A DNA stretch of 64,000 nt from Rivibacter subsaxonicus (GCF_004217215.1 NZ_SHKP01000009.1:1-64000), one strand, 5' to 3'. Shown: positions 24,538 to 33,935, numbered from the stretch's first letter. The notes: generated by a model not told the origin, from the sequence alone. Numbers and translations: made by a program.

Positions 24538-25809
24538 ATGGCAATCGTAGAAGTCAAGGTTCCCCAGCTGAGCGAGTCGGTGGCCGAGGCCACCATGCTG
24601 ACGTGGAAGAAGAAGGCCGGCGAGGCCGTCGCGATCGACGAGATCCTGATCGAGATCGAGACCGACAAGGTCGTGCTGGAAGTGCCGGCGCCGAGCGCCG
24701 GCGTGTTGGCCGAGATCGTGGTCGGCGACGGCGGCACCGTGGTCTCGGACCAGGTGATCGCCAAGATCGACAGCGAAGGCAAGGGCGTTGCCGCTGCGCC
24801 TGCGGCGGCTGCCGCAGCCGCGGCCCCGGCAGTGGCCGCCGCCGCAGCGCCCGCCGCCGGTGGCAGCAAGGGCGATGTCGTGATGCCCGCCGCCGCCAAG
24901 CTGATGGCCGACAACGCGTTGGCCGCCGGCTCCGTGGCCGGCACCGGCCGCGACGGCCGTGTGACCAAGGGCGACGTGCTGGGTGCGCTCGAAGGCGGCG
25001 CCAAGGCCGCGCCGGCCCCTGTTGCCGCGCCGGTGGCAGTGCCGCAGTCGGCGGCCGTGGCCAGGCCACTGCCGGCGGTGGCGGCGCCGATCGGCCAGAA
25101 CCTGGGCGAGCGCCCCGAGCAGCGCGTGCCGATGAGCCGCCTGCGCGCACGCGTCGCCGAACGCCTGCTGCAATCGCAGGCCACCAACGCCATCCTGACC
25201 ACCTTCAACGAGGTGAACATGGCGCCGGTGATGGAGATGCGCAAGAAGTTCCAGGAGAAGTTCGAGAAGGAGCATGGCGTCAAGCTCGGCTTCATGAGCT
25301 TCTTCGTCAAGGCGGCGGTCGCGGCGCTGAAGAAGTACCCGGTGCTCAACGCCAGCGTCGACGGCAACGACATCGTCTACCACGGCTACTTCGACATCGG
25401 CATCGCCGTCGGCTCGCCGCGCGGCCTGGTGGTGCCGATCATCCGCAACGCCGACCAGATGAGCTTTGCCGACATCGAGAAGAAGATCGCCGAGTTCGGC
25501 CAGAAGGCCAAGGACGGCAAGCTGTCGATGGACGACCTCTCGGGCGGCACCTTCTCGATCAGCAACGGCGGCGTATTCGGCTCGATGCTCAGCACCCCGA
25601 TCATCAATCCGCCGCAGAGCGCGATCCTCGGCGTGCACGCGACCAAGGACCGCGCGATGGTCGAGAACGGCCAGGTTGTGGTGCGCCCGATCAACTACCT
25701 CGCGATGAGCTACGACCACCGCATCATCGACGGCCGCGAGGCGGTGCTCGGCCTGGTGACGATGAAGGAAGCGCTGGAAGATCCGGCGCGCCTGCTGTTC
25801 GACATCTGA
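24538..25809 (+). CDS. sucB: Dihydrolipoyllysine-residue succinyltransferase (E2)
   Basis: A 423-residue E2 core of the 2-oxoglutarate dehydrogenase complex. Residues 1-80 form one lipoyl domain with the lipoylated Lys44 in [11 protein letters not shown]. Ala/Pro-rich linkers flank a peripheral subunit-binding domain at about 118-155 ([10 protein letters not shown]...[11 protein letters not shown]). The catalytic trimer domain has [12 protein letters not shown] with the active His. ATG at 24538. Follows sucA by 64 bases. Confidence 0.96.
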   Translation: MAIVEVKVPQLSESVAEATMLTWKKKAGEAVAIDEILIEIETDKVVLEVPAPSAGVLAEIVVGDGGTVVSDQVIAKIDSEGKGVAAAPAAAAAAAAPAVAAAAAPAAGGSKGDVVMPAAAKLMADNALAAGSVAGTGRDGRVTKGDVLGALEGGAKAAPAPVAAPVAVPQSAAVARPLPAVAAPIGQNLGERPEQRVPMSRLRARVAERLLQSQATNAILTTFNEVNMAPVMEMRKKFQEKFEKEHGVKLGFMSFFVKAAVAALKKYPVLNASVDGNDIVYHGYFDIGIAVGSPRGLVVPIIRNADQMSFADIEKKIAEFGQKAKDGKLSMDDLSGGTFSISNGGVFGSMLSTPIINPPQSAILGVHATKDRAMVENGQVVVRPINYLAMSYDHRIIDGREAVLGLVTMKEALEDPARLLFDI

Positions 25810-25823
25810 GGCAAGGAGCTCGC

Positions 25824-26141
25824 ATGCCAATCGCGGACGAACTGGAACGCCTGGAACAGCTGCGCTCGCGCGGCACGCTCAGCGACGAGGAGTTCGCGCG
25901 CGCCAAGGCCAGGCTGCTCGAACCCGAGCCGCTGGCCGAGGCGGCCGATGCCGTCAAGCGCTTTCGCCGCTCGCGCAGCGACCGCTGGATCGGCGGCGTC
26001 TGCGGCGGCCTCGGGGCCATCACCGGCATCGAAGCCTGGATCTGGCGCCTGCTGGCCTCGGTGCTGCTGGTCTTTGGCGGCACCGGTGCGCTGATCTACG
26101 TCCTGCTGTGGATCTTCGTTCCCGAGGAAGAGCTCGCCTGA
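25824..26141 (+). CDS. SHOCT/PspC-domain membrane protein
   Basis: A 105-residue protein. Residues 1-35 resemble a SHOCT motif ([25 protein letters not shown]). Residues 48-100 are a PspC domain: basic start, [23 protein letters not shown], then a hydrophobic helix ending in [14 protein letters not shown] precedes the ATG at 25824. It sits 14 bases after sucB and 55 before lpd, so it is co-transcribed with the dehydrogenase genes. Role unknown; PspC proteins sense or respond to membrane stress. Confidence 0.8.
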   Translation: MPIADELERLEQLRSRGTLSDEEFARAKARLLEPEPLAEAADAVKRFRRSRSDRWIGGVCGGLGAITGIEAWIWRLLASVLLVFGGTGALIYVLLWIFVPEEELA

Positions 26142-26196
26142 TCCATCTCGACGGGGCCGTTGGCCGCCGTCGCCCCAACAGCTTCGGAGTGATCCC

Positions 26197-27624
26197 ATGA
26201 GTCAGAGTTTCGACGTCGTCGTCATCGGCGGCGGCCCTGGCGGCTACATCGCCGCGATCCGTGCCGCGCAGCTCGGCTTCAACACCGCCTGCATCGACGA
26301 GTGGAAGAACGACAAGGGCGGCCCGGCGCCCGGCGGGACCTGCACCAACGTCGGCTGCATCCCGAGCAAGGCGCTGCTGCAGTCGAGCGAGCACTTCGAG
26401 CATGCCGGCCACCACTTTGCCGACCACGGCATCGGGCTCAAGGACCTGAGCATCGACGTCGCCAAGATGCTGGGCCGCAAGAACACTGTCGTGAAGCAGA
26501 ACAACGACGGCATCCTCTACCTGTTCAAGAAGAACAAGGTGGCCTTCTTCCATGGCCGTGGCTCCTTCGTGAAGGCAGTGGATGGCGGCTACGAGATCGC
26601 GGTCGCCGGCGACAAGCCCGAGACGCTGATCGCGAAGAACGTGATCGTCGCCACCGGCTCCAACCCGCGCGCGTTGCCGGGTGCGGCCTTCGACGAGGAG
26701 AACATCCTCAGCAACGACGGCGCGCTGCGCATCCCGGCGGTGCCCAAGAGGCTCGGCGTGATCGGCTCCGGCGTGATCGGCCTCGAGATGGGCTCGGTCT
26801 GGCGTCGCCTCGGTGCCGAGGTCACGGTGCTCGAGGCGCTGCCCACGTTTCTCGGCGCGGTCGACCAGCAGATCGCCAAGGAGGCGCACAAGGCCTTCAC
26901 CAAGCAGGGCCTGAAGATCGAGCTCGGCGTCAAGATCTCCGAGGTGAAGAGCGACAAAAAGGGCGTCACAGTCGCCTACGCCGATGCCAAGGGCGCGGTG
27001 CAGACGCTGGCGGTCGACAAGCTGATCGTCTCGATCGGGCGCGTCGCCAACACCATCGGCCTGAACGTTGAGGCCGTGGGCCTCAAGCTCGACGAGCGCG
27101 GCATGGTGGTGGTCGACGACGAATGCCGCACCAACCTGCCCGGCGTCTGGGCGGTGGGCGACGTGGTGCGTGGCCCGATGCTCGCGCACAAGGCCGAGGA
27201 AGAGGGCGTCGCGGTGGCCGAGCGCATCGCCGGCCAGCATGGCCACGTCAACTTCAACACCATCCCGTGGGTGATCTACACCAGCCCCGAGATCGCCTGG
27301 GTCGGCCAGACCGAGCAGCAGCTCAAGGAAGCCGGACGCGAATACCGCGCCGGCACCTTCCCGTTCATGGCCAACGGCCGCGCGCGCGCGCTCGGCGACA
27401 CCACCGGCATGGTCAAGATGCTGGCCGATGCCAAGACCGACGAAATCCTCGGCGTCCACATCGTCGGCCCCTTCGCCAGCGAGCTGATCGCCGAGGCGGT
27501 GGTGGCGATGGAGTTCAAGGCCAGCAGCGAGGACATCGCGCGCATCTGCCACGCGCACCCCTCGCTGAGCGAGGCGACCAAGGAAGCCGCGCTGGCGGTC
27601 GACAAGCGGACGCTGAACTTCTGA
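26197..27624 (+). CDS. lpd: Dihydrolipoyl dehydrogenase (E3)
   Basis: A 475-residue FAD enzyme that reoxidises the lipoyl groups of E2 with NAD+. The FAD motif [17 protein letters not shown] is at the N-terminus. The redox disulfide is in [16 protein letters not shown] (CxxxxC). The NAD-binding [17 protein letters not shown] and the C-terminal catalytic His-Glu in [15 protein letters not shown] are present. Full length. Last gene of the sucA operon; downstream is the large palindrome. Confidence 0.96.
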   Translation: MSQSFDVVVIGGGPGGYIAAIRAAQLGFNTACIDEWKNDKGGPAPGGTCTNVGCIPSKALLQSSEHFEHAGHHFADHGIGLKDLSIDVAKMLGRKNTVVKQNNDGILYLFKKNKVAFFHGRGSFVKAVDGGYEIAVAGDKPETLIAKNVIVATGSNPRALPGAAFDEENILSNDGALRIPAVPKRLGVIGSGVIGLEMGSVWRRLGAEVTVLEALPTFLGAVDQQIAKEAHKAFTKQGLKIELGVKISEVKSDKKGVTVAYADAKGAVQTLAVDKLIVSIGRVANTIGLNVEAVGLKLDERGMVVVDDECRTNLPGVWAVGDVVRGPMLAHKAEEEGVAVAERIAGQHGHVNFNTIPWVIYTSPEIAWVGQTEQQLKEAGREYRAGTFPFMANGRARALGDTTGMVKMLADAKTDEILGVHIVGPFASELIAEAVVAMEFKASSEDIARICHAHPSLSEATKEAALAVDKRTLNF

Positions 27625-27684
27625 ACGAGGCGGCCTGCGTGTCTGCTTGCGGCGCGGCGCGGTCGTTCGGCCCTGCACTCCACC

Positions 27685-28233
27685 GCTCTGGCGAGCAACG
27701 CCCTGGACGGGCAGCCGGCTGCGCTTCACTGCGGCGGTCGGCCAAAGGCGCCGACTCCCCTGCGATGCTCGGGCGCATGGCCGCGTCGCGGAACTCACTT
27801 CGCTCACTGCGCTCGCTGCGTTCAGACAGCCGCGACGAGTCAGTTCACGATCCGCGCTGCGCGCGGGGCCACGCGCCCTGTGCTTCTCGGCGCCACAGAG
27901 GCGCTGCGCCGACTGCCCGCCCAGGGCGTTGCCAACGACGCTGGAGCGGCTCGACCGGGGGACACGCGTGCCGCCACTGTCTGTTGCCAAGCCGCGGCTG
28001 GGCGGCGGATGCAGCGCCTCTGCGGCGGCGAGGAACGCAGGGGCCGTGGCCAAGCGCGAAGCGCGGTACGTGCTCTGACTCGTCGCCGCTGTTTGAGCGT
28101 AGAGAGCGCAGTGAACGAAGCGAGTTCGGCGACGCGGCCACGGTCCCGAGTACCGCAGCGCAGTCCGACCGCAGGAAGGACCGCCGCAGTGAAGTGGAGA
28201 CCGCCGCCCGGTCGCGGCGTGGTTCGCTCGAGT
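27685..28233. repeat. About 550-bp imperfect palindrome
   Basis: The gap between lpd and zapE is one long inverted repeat centred near 27959 with arms of about 270 bp and no net gap. Examples: CTTCACTGCGGCGGTC at 27724-27739 mirrors 28179-28194 exactly, and the block starting GGCCGCGTCG at 27779 mirrors the block ending at 28139 over about 65 bases with few mismatches. The two strands give similar translations (MAAS-NSLRSLRSLRS- on both), which is a by-product of the symmetry; I do not call the open frames genes. Conservation falls near the centre and at the outer ends. Confidence 0.8.
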
Positions 28234-28293
28234 GTCACGCGCGACCAAGACGAACGACCGCAATGCGCCGCAAGCCGATGCTCCGCTGTTGAT

Positions 28294-29391
28294 ATGGGAG
28301 TTCGCCAGCTCTACGAGCAGGCCCTCGCCGAGCGGGGCTATCGCAGCGACGCCGCCCAGCTGGCGGCGGTCGACGCGCTCGAGCGCTGCGAGAACGGCTG
28401 GATCGACTACAAGGCGCGCCGCAGCAACGCCATCACGCGCGCACTGCGCTTTCCGCCGCTGCCGCGCGGCGTGTACCTGTGGGGCGGGGTCGGACGCGGC
28501 AAGAGCTTCCTGATGGACTGCTTCTTCCGCTCGGTGCCGTTGCAGCGCAAGTCGCGCCTGCACTTTCACGAGTTCATGCGCGAGGTGCACCGCGAACTGC
28601 ACGAGCTCAAGGGCACGCCCGATCCTCTCGATGAACTGGCGCGGCGCATGTCGCGCAAGCACCGCTTGATCTGCTTCGACGAATTCCACGTCGCCGACGT
28701 CACCGACGCGATGATCCTGCACCGGCTGCTGGACGCGATGTTCGCGCACCGCGTCAGCATCGTCACGACCTCGAACTTCCATCCCGACGGGCTTTATCCG
28801 AACGGCCTGCATCGCGACCGCATCCTGCCGGCGATCGAGTTGCTGAAGGAGCGGCTGGAGGTGATCAATGTCGACGCCGGCAACGACTACCGCCGTCGCG
28901 CGCTGGAGCAGGCCCGGCTCTACCTGACGCCGGCCGATGCCGCGGCCGAGGCCGAACTCGCGGCGATCTTCGAGCGCCTGGCCGAGGCGGGCGACGAGCC
29001 GCCGCTGCTGGCCATCGAGCAGCGCCAGATTCGCGCCCGCCGGCGCGCCGGTGGCGTGGTCTGGTTCGACTTCGCCCAGCTCTGCGGCGGCCCGCGCTCG
29101 CAGAACGACTATCTCGAGATCGCGAGCCGATTCCACACCGTGCTGCTGTCCAACGTGCCGGCGATGCCACCGCGGCTGGCCTCTGAGGCGCGACGGTTCA
29201 CCTGGCTGGTCGACGTGCTCTATGACCGCCAGGTCAAGCTGGTCATCTCGGCCGCGGTGCCTCCCGAGGCGCTCTACACCGAGGGCCCGCTCGCGCACGA
29301 GTTTCCGCGCACCGTCTCGCGCCTGGTCGAGATGCAATCCGCCGAGTACCTGGCGCGCGAGCGGCGCGAGGTCGACACACGACTCACATGA
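28294..29391 (+). CDS. zapE: Cell division protein ZapE (AFG1-like ATPase)
   Basis: A 365-residue P-loop ATPase that associates with the Z-ring and is related to mitochondrial AFG1/LACE1. Walker A is GGVGRGKSFLMD (about residues 65-76); Walker B is RLICFDEFHVADVTDAM; the sensor region is IVTTSNFHPDGLYPNGLHRDR. The ATG at 28294 fits the family start GVRQLYEQ; the frame stays open far upstream through the palindrome, which should not be included. Overlaps the next gene by four bases. Confidence 0.93.
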   Translation: MGVRQLYEQALAERGYRSDAAQLAAVDALERCENGWIDYKARRSNAITRALRFPPLPRGVYLWGGVGRGKSFLMDCFFRSVPLQRKSRLHFHEFMREVHRELHELKGTPDPLDELARRMSRKHRLICFDEFHVADVTDAMILHRLLDAMFAHRVSIVTTSNFHPDGLYPNGLHRDRILPAIELLKERLEVINVDAGNDYRRRALEQARLYLTPADAAAEAELAAIFERLAEAGDEPPLLAIEQRQIRARRRAGGVVWFDFAQLCGGPRSQNDYLEIASRFHTVLLSNVPAMPPRLASEARRFTWLVDVLYDRQVKLVISAAVPPEALYTEGPLAHEFPRTVSRLVEMQSAEYLARERREVDTRLT

Positions 29392-29969
29392 GAAGAGCAC
29401 TGCTCTTGCTGCTGGGCCTGCTGCCCGCCCTGATGTCGAGCGTTCGCGCCGAGGATGGTGCCGACACGGTCGAGCGCCAGCGCCTGCAGGTCACGCGCGG
29501 CGAGGTCGAGGCCCGCTACCAGGGGCGGGTGCGCGAATGCGAGCAGCGCTTCTTCGTCACCGATTGCCTCGAGCGCGCACGCAAGGAAAGGCGCGAGGCG
29601 CTGGCGCCGATCGACGCGCGCATCGCCACGCTCGACGAGGCGGAGCGCTCGCGGCGGGCGCAGGAACGACTCGAGCGGATCGGGACCGGCAAGGCCGAGC
29701 GGGCCGTGCGCGCGGGCGAGGCGGCGTCGATGCCTGCAAGCCCGCGCCAGCCCAAGCCGGCGCCGACGGCGAGCGGCAAGTTGCCGCGTCAGCCGGCGCC
29801 GCCGCCGACCGCGGCCAGCGCGGCCGAGCGCGCCGCGCAGGAGCAGAAGGCGCGCGAGCGCCATCAGCGCAAGCAGGAGGAGGCGGCGGCGCATCGCGCC
29901 GAGGTCGAGCGGCGCAATGCCGGCGACAAGCCGCCGGCCGCGCCGCTGCCGCCGGCGTCGAAACCCTAG
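29388..29969 (+). CDS. Putative periplasmic coiled-coil protein
   Basis: A 193-residue protein I do not recognise beyond general features. A signal peptide (LLLLLGLLPALMSSVRA) ends near residue 21. It is followed by a charged helical segment rich in Arg/Glu (residues 25-110) that contains two Cys (CEQRFFVTDC), then a Pro/Ala/Lys linker and an Ala/Glu/Arg-rich coiled-coil end. Similar small proteins are found downstream of zapE in related genomes. The ATG overlaps the zapE TGA, so translation is coupled. Its TAG stop lies inside a CTAG shared with the convergent phosphatase. Confidence 0.6.
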   Translation: MRRALLLLLGLLPALMSSVRAEDGADTVERQRLQVTRGEVEARYQGRVRECEQRFFVTDCLERARKERREALAPIDARIATLDEAERSRRAQERLERIGTGKAERAVRAGEAASMPASPRQPKPAPTASGKLPRQPAPPPTAASAAERAAQEQKARERHQRKQEEAAAHRAEVERRNAGDKPPAAPLPPASKP

Positions 29970-30733
29970 CTCAGCGCCTCGACACGCACCAGCGCCAGCG
30001 AGAGGTTGTCGCCACCGCCCCGGGCGCGGTGGCGCGCCTTGCTGATGAGCATCTCGCCGGCTTCGCGCGGCGACAGCGTGTGGACGATCGCTCCGAGCTC
30101 GCGCGGCGTGAAGTAGTGCCACAGGCCGTCGGAGCAGGCCAGCAGCGAATCGCCCACCTCGAGCCGCTCGATCCTCGTCACCGCCACCGGCGGGTCCTGG
30201 TTGGTGCCGAGGCAGCCGGTCAGCAGGTTGGCCTGCGGGTGGGAGTTGGCCTCTTCCTCGCTGATCTGGCCCTCGTCGACCAGGCGCTGCACGAAGGAGT
30301 GGTCCTTGGTGTGGAACATCATCTCCGGGCCGCGGAAGTGGTAGACCCGCGAGTCGCCGGCGTGGATCACGTGGCATTCGAGGCTGGCATCGATCAGGAA
30401 CGCGGCCACCGTGCTGTGCGGTTCTTCCTCGGCGGTGATCGCGGTCAGCTTGATCATCAGGTGCGACTCGAGCACCAATTGCTTGAGCGCCTCGGCGCTG
30501 TCCTCGCGGCCCGGCGTGAATCGCTCGAAGAGCTGCTTGGCGGTCAGCTGCACCTGGTCGGCTGCCTTGCGGCCGCCGCTCTTGCCACCCATGCCGTCGG
30601 CGACCACCGCGAGCAGGCAACCGGGCACGCGCGGATGAGGCAGCAACTCGACCTGATCCTGCTGGTACTGGCGGTCGCCACGATGAAGCGCGGTAGCGGC
30701 GGCGAGCCGGTAGCCGGGAGGAGATGTGGTCAT
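29966..30733 (-). CDS. PP2C-type serine/threonine phosphatase
   Basis: A 255-residue metal-dependent phosphatase. Signature motifs are LLAVVADGMGGKSGG (metal-binding Asp-Gly), HVIHAGDSRVYHFRG, LLACSDGLWHYFT and the final DNLSLALVRV. No transmembrane part or kinase domain is attached. Stp/PrpC-like phosphatases pair with Hanks-type kinases, none of which is in the window. Start ATG at 30733, seven bases from a TATAGT box, so the message may be leaderless. Confidence 0.88.
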   Translation of the reverse strand: MTTSPPGYRLAAATALHRGDRQYQQDQVELLPHPRVPGCLLAVVADGMGGKSGGRKAADQVQLTAKQLFERFTPGREDSAEALKQLVLESHLMIKLTAITAEEEPHSTVAAFLIDASLECHVIHAGDSRVYHFRGPEMMFHTKDHSFVQRLVDEGQISEEEANSHPQANLLTGCLGTNQDPPVAVTRIERLEVGDSLLACSDGLWHYFTPRELGAIVHTLSPREAGEMLISKARHRARGGGDNLSLALVRVEALS

Positions 30734-30740
30734 GTCGAAA

Positions 30741-30748
30741 ACTATAAT
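30741..30748. promoter_or_regulatory. Overlapping divergent -10 boxes between PP2C and DUF465 genes
   Basis: ACTATAAT carries TATAAT on the plus strand (30743-30748, towards the DUF465 gene) and TATAGT on the minus strand (30746-30741, seven bases from the PP2C start). The two boxes share four base pairs. Confidence 0.5.
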
Positions 30749-30807
30749 CGCTGCCTTCACTCCCACGGCCACGCGCCGTCGGCCCGCCGGGCCCGGGAGA
30801 TGTGAGT

Positions 30808-31032
30808 GTGGTGTCGCTGCACCAGCCGATGGATCAAAACCTGCGCTCACCGCATCGCCTGCTGATCGAGCTTCGCATCGAGCACGCCGACCTCGACAGC
30901 CTGATCGACCAGGCCACGGCGCAACCGGGCGTCGACGAACTGATGCTGCGCCGGTTGAAGAAGCGCCGCCTCGCGCTGCGTGACCAGATCGCGGCGCTCG
31001 AACTGCAACTGCAGCCACCGGAGCCGGCGTGA
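30808..31032 (+). CDS. YdcH/DUF465 family small protein
   Basis: A 74-residue helical hairpin protein of the DUF465 family (start RLLIELRIEHADLDSLID, end LRRLKKRRLALRDQIAALE). I choose the GTG at 30808 because GGGAG lies eight bases upstream; GTG at 30802 or ATG at 30829 are alternatives. Function unknown. It overlaps the helicase gene by four bases (GTGA), so both are probably one operon. Confidence 0.75.
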   Translation: MVSLHQPMDQNLRSPHRLLIELRIEHADLDSLIDQATAQPGVDELMLRRLKKRRLALRDQIAALELQLQPPEPA

Positions 31033-33056
31033 GCGAAGTCACGCAAACGCCGTCGGTCGCGCTTCCCGCCAGCCCAGAACCCAGCGAACTCGCACTTGCC
31101 GTGGCCGCGGCCTTTGCCGAGGACGGCGCGCTGGCGCGTGCCAATCCGGGCTATCTGGAGCGCGTGCAGCAGCAGCAGATGGCGCAGGCGGTGGCCGAGA
31201 TCATCGATGCGCGCGGCGTGCTGGTGGCCGAGGCCGGGACCGGCGTCGGCAAGACCTTTGCCTACCTCGTGCCGGCGCTGCTCTCGGGCCAGCGGGTGCT
31301 GATCAGCACCGCGACCAAGAGCCTGCAGGATCAGCTCTTCCTGCGCGACCTGCCGCGCCTGGTGCAGGCGCTCGGCGTGCCGGTGTCGATGGCGCTGCTC
31401 AAGGGACGCGCCAGCTACCTCTGCACCCATCGCCTGCAGCAGGCACGCGACTCGGCGCAGCTGCCGGATCGCTTCGCGGTGCGCGCGCTGGCGCGCATCG
31501 AGCAATGGGCGCAGCAGACCGCCAGCGGCGACCTGGCCGAACTCGAGGGCCTCGACGAGCGCTCGCCGGTGATCCCGCTGGTGACCTCCTCGCGCGAGAA
31601 CTGCCTCGGCAGCGAGTGTCCGCAGTACCGTGGCTGCCACGTGATGAAGGCGCGGCGCGAGGCAATGGCGGCCGACGTGGTGGTGGTCAATCACCACCTG
31701 TTCTTCGCCGACCTGAGCCTGCGCGACACCGGACTGGCCGAGTTGCTGCCCTCGGTCGAGATCGCGATCTTCGACGAGGCGCACCAGCTGCCCGAGGCCG
31801 GCGTTGCCTTCCTCGGCCAGACGCTGGCGACGACGCAGTTGATCGACCTCGCGCGCGACCTGCTCGCCGCCGGCCTGCAACATGCGCGCGGCCTGCGGCC
31901 CTGGCAGGAGATTGCCGCCGAGCTCGATCGCGCCGCGCGCGAGCTGCGCCTGGCCTGTGCCGGGCCGATGCGCGAAGTGCGCGGCAGCGTGCGCCTGCGC
32001 TGGGAGGAGCGCGCCGTGCGCGAGGGCTTTGCCGCCGTGCTCGATGCGCTGTCGCAGCGCCTGGCGACCGCGGCCGAGGCGCTCGACGCGGTGAGCGAGA
32101 TGCAGCCCGATTTCGATCGCCTCGCGCAGCGATCCACAGAACTGATGCGACGCGTCGACCTGTTCGCCGCGCGGGTGACGCCGGGGCGCGTGCGCTGGAT
32201 CGACCTCGGCTCGTTGAGTGCGCGCCTGATCGAGTCGCCGCTCGACGTGCGCGAGGCGATGCAGGCCCAGATCGCGCTGGCACCCAAGGCCTGGATCTTC
32301 ACCTCGGCCACGCTCGGCGCCGACGAGCGCCTGAGCTGGTTCACGGCGCAGGCGGGGCTGGAAGCGGCGCGCACGCTGCGCGTGGCCAGTCCCTTCGACT
32401 ACGCGGCCAACGCGCGGCTGCATGTGCCGGCCAGTTTTGCGCGGCCCAACGAGCCGGCGCATCCGCTCGCGGTGGCGGCGCTGGCGGCCGATTGCGCACG
32501 CGCCGCCGGTGGTCGCACCTTCGTGCTGACCACCACGCTGCGCGCGCTGCAGCAGGTGGCCGATGCGCTGGTGCAGTCCTTCGCGGCCGATGTGCCGCCT
32601 ATCGAGGTGCTGGTGCAGGGCACCGCGCCCAAGCGTTCCCTGCTGCAGCGCTTCCTGGCCGCGCCGCGCGCGGTGCTGGTCGGCTCGCAGAGTTTCTGGG
32701 AAGGCATCGATGTGCCTGGCGACGCGCTGCAGTGCGTGCTGATCGACAAGCTGCCCTTTCCGCCGCCGAACGATCCGCTGGTCGAGGCGCGCGTCAAGCG
32801 CATCGAGGCCGAGGGCGGCAACGCCTTCGCCAGCTATTTCGTGGCCGAGGCCGCGGTCTCGCTGAAGCAGGGCGCCGGACGCCTGATCCGCAGCGAGACC
32901 GACCGTGGACTGCTCGTCATCTGCGACCCGCGGCTGCGCGCCAGCAGCTACGGCAAGACGCTGCTGGCGGCGCTGCCGCCGATGAAGCGGCTTGGCGAGC
33001 CGCAGGAGGCGATCGCGTGGCTGCGCGAGATTGCCGCCGCGCGGGACCACCAATGA
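31029..33056 (+). CDS. ATP-dependent helicase, DinG/YoaA type
   Basis: A 675-residue XPD-like superfamily 2 DNA helicase. Walker A is AEAGTGVGKTFAYLVP (near residue 70). Four cysteines for the 4Fe-4S cluster are in ASYLCTHRLQ and NCLGSECPQYRGC. The DEAH box is IFDEAHQLPEAG, and the C-terminal motif VI is KQGAGRLIRSETDRG. It starts with GTG overlapping the upstream TGA. Likely role in replication-fork or R-loop repair; YoaA is the closer match in size than classical DinG. Confidence 0.9.
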   Translation: MSEVTQTPSVALPASPEPSELALAVAAAFAEDGALARANPGYLERVQQQQMAQAVAEIIDARGVLVAEAGTGVGKTFAYLVPALLSGQRVLISTATKSLQDQLFLRDLPRLVQALGVPVSMALLKGRASYLCTHRLQQARDSAQLPDRFAVRALARIEQWAQQTASGDLAELEGLDERSPVIPLVTSSRENCLGSECPQYRGCHVMKARREAMAADVVVVNHHLFFADLSLRDTGLAELLPSVEIAIFDEAHQLPEAGVAFLGQTLATTQLIDLARDLLAAGLQHARGLRPWQEIAAELDRAARELRLACAGPMREVRGSVRLRWEERAVREGFAAVLDALSQRLATAAEALDAVSEMQPDFDRLAQRSTELMRRVDLFAARVTPGRVRWIDLGSLSARLIESPLDVREAMQAQIALAPKAWIFTSATLGADERLSWFTAQAGLEAARTLRVASPFDYAANARLHVPASFARPNEPAHPLAVAALAADCARAAGGRTFVLTTTLRALQQVADALVQSFAADVPPIEVLVQGTAPKRSLLQRFLAAPRAVLVGSQSFWEGIDVPGDALQCVLIDKLPFPPPNDPLVEARVKRIEAEGGNAFASYFVAEAAVSLKQGAGRLIRSETDRGLLVICDPRLRASSYGKTLLAALPPMKRLGEPQEAIAWLREIAAARDHQ

Positions 33057-33058
33057 AA

Positions 33059-33078
33059 ACGGGGCCCGCGGGCCCCGT
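33059..33078 (-). terminator. Terminator of bamD
   Basis: ACGGGGCC-CGCG-GGCCCCGT followed on the minus strand by TTTTC. It lies between the convergent helicase and bamD genes, right after the helicase stop. Confidence 0.7.
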
Positions 33079-33101
33079 GCACGAGTCGTCCGTCGCGTCG
33101 T

Positions 33102-33935
33102 CTACCAGACCTGCCACCACGGCTTGGAGGTGGCGCGGGCGGCGAAACCTTCCTTGACGTAGCGCGATTCCGGGAAGTTCTGCAGCAGCACGCGCTGCGC
33201 GTCGTCACGCAGCTGTGGCAGACCGAGCTTGTCGTAGCTCAGGGTCATGATGTAGAGCGCTTCCTCGGTGGCCGGTGCCTGCGAGAACTCCTGCAGCGTG
33301 TTCTTGGCCCGGTTTGCCGCCGCCACGTAGGCGCCGCGCGTGTAGTAGTAGCGCGCCACGTGAACCTCGTACTGGGCCAGCGAGTTCACGATGTAGTTCA
33401 TGCGCAGCGTCGCGTCGGCTGCGTACTTCGAGGCCGGGAACTGCGTGACCAGTTGCCTGAACGACTGGTACGAGTCGCGCGAGGCCTGCTGGTCGCGCTC
33501 GCTCATGTCCTGGCGCGCGAGCGATCCGAGCAGGCCGAGGTTCTCGTTGAAGTTGATCAGGCCTTGCAGGTAGTAGGCGTAGTCGAGGCCGGGGCTCGAG
33601 GGGTTGAGCTTGATGAAGCGCTCGATCGTGGCCAGCGCCGCGGCCTTCTCGCCGGCCCGGTGCTGGGCGTAGGCCAGTTCGAGCGCGGCCTGCTGCGCCA
33701 TCGGCGTGCCGGCGGCACGCGCCTCGAGCTTCTCGAAGAGCTTGGATGCACGCTCCCAGTTGCCCGACGAGGCTTCCTCGCGCGCCTCTTCATACAATTT
33801 GGCGGTGGCCATGCCCGACGTGTCATCCTTGGTGCCGCAGGCACCCAGCAGGGCCGCCGCCACCAGGCCCAGGGCCATTGCGGCGAGCCGCGTCCACATG
33901 CCGCGGGGCTCGCCCGCATTCCAACGCTCAGCCAT
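33102..33935 (-). CDS. bamD: Outer-membrane assembly lipoprotein BamD
   Basis: A 277-residue TPR lipoprotein of the BAM complex that inserts beta-barrel proteins into the outer membrane. The lipobox ALLGAC places the lipidated Cys at residue 33 with the ATG at 33935, or residue 21 if the Met at 33899 is used; the latter gives a more usual signal length. Five TPR-like repeats follow, e.g. YEEAREEASSGNWERASKLFEKL and YAYYLQGLINF. Divergent from rluD, as in most betaproteobacteria. Confidence 0.94.
   Translation of the reverse strand: MAERWNAGEPRGMWTRLAAMALGLVAAALLGACGTKDDTSGMATAKLYEEAREEASSGNWERASKLFEKLEARAAGTPMAQQAALELAYAQHRAGEKAAALATIERFIKLNPSSPGLDYAYYLQGLINFNENLGLLGSLARQDMSERDQQASRDSYQSFRQLVTQFPASKYAADATLRMNYIVNSLAQYEVHVARYYYTRGAYVAAANRAKNTLQEFSQAPATEEALYIMTLSYDKLGLPQLRDDAQRVLLQNFPESRYVKEGFAARATSKPWWQVW

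Noticed and set aside
27647-28141. Open frames on both strands giving similar Arg/Ser-rich proteins in the lpd-zapE gap
   Set aside because: The similarity is explained by the palindrome; there are no ribosome binding sites or domains.
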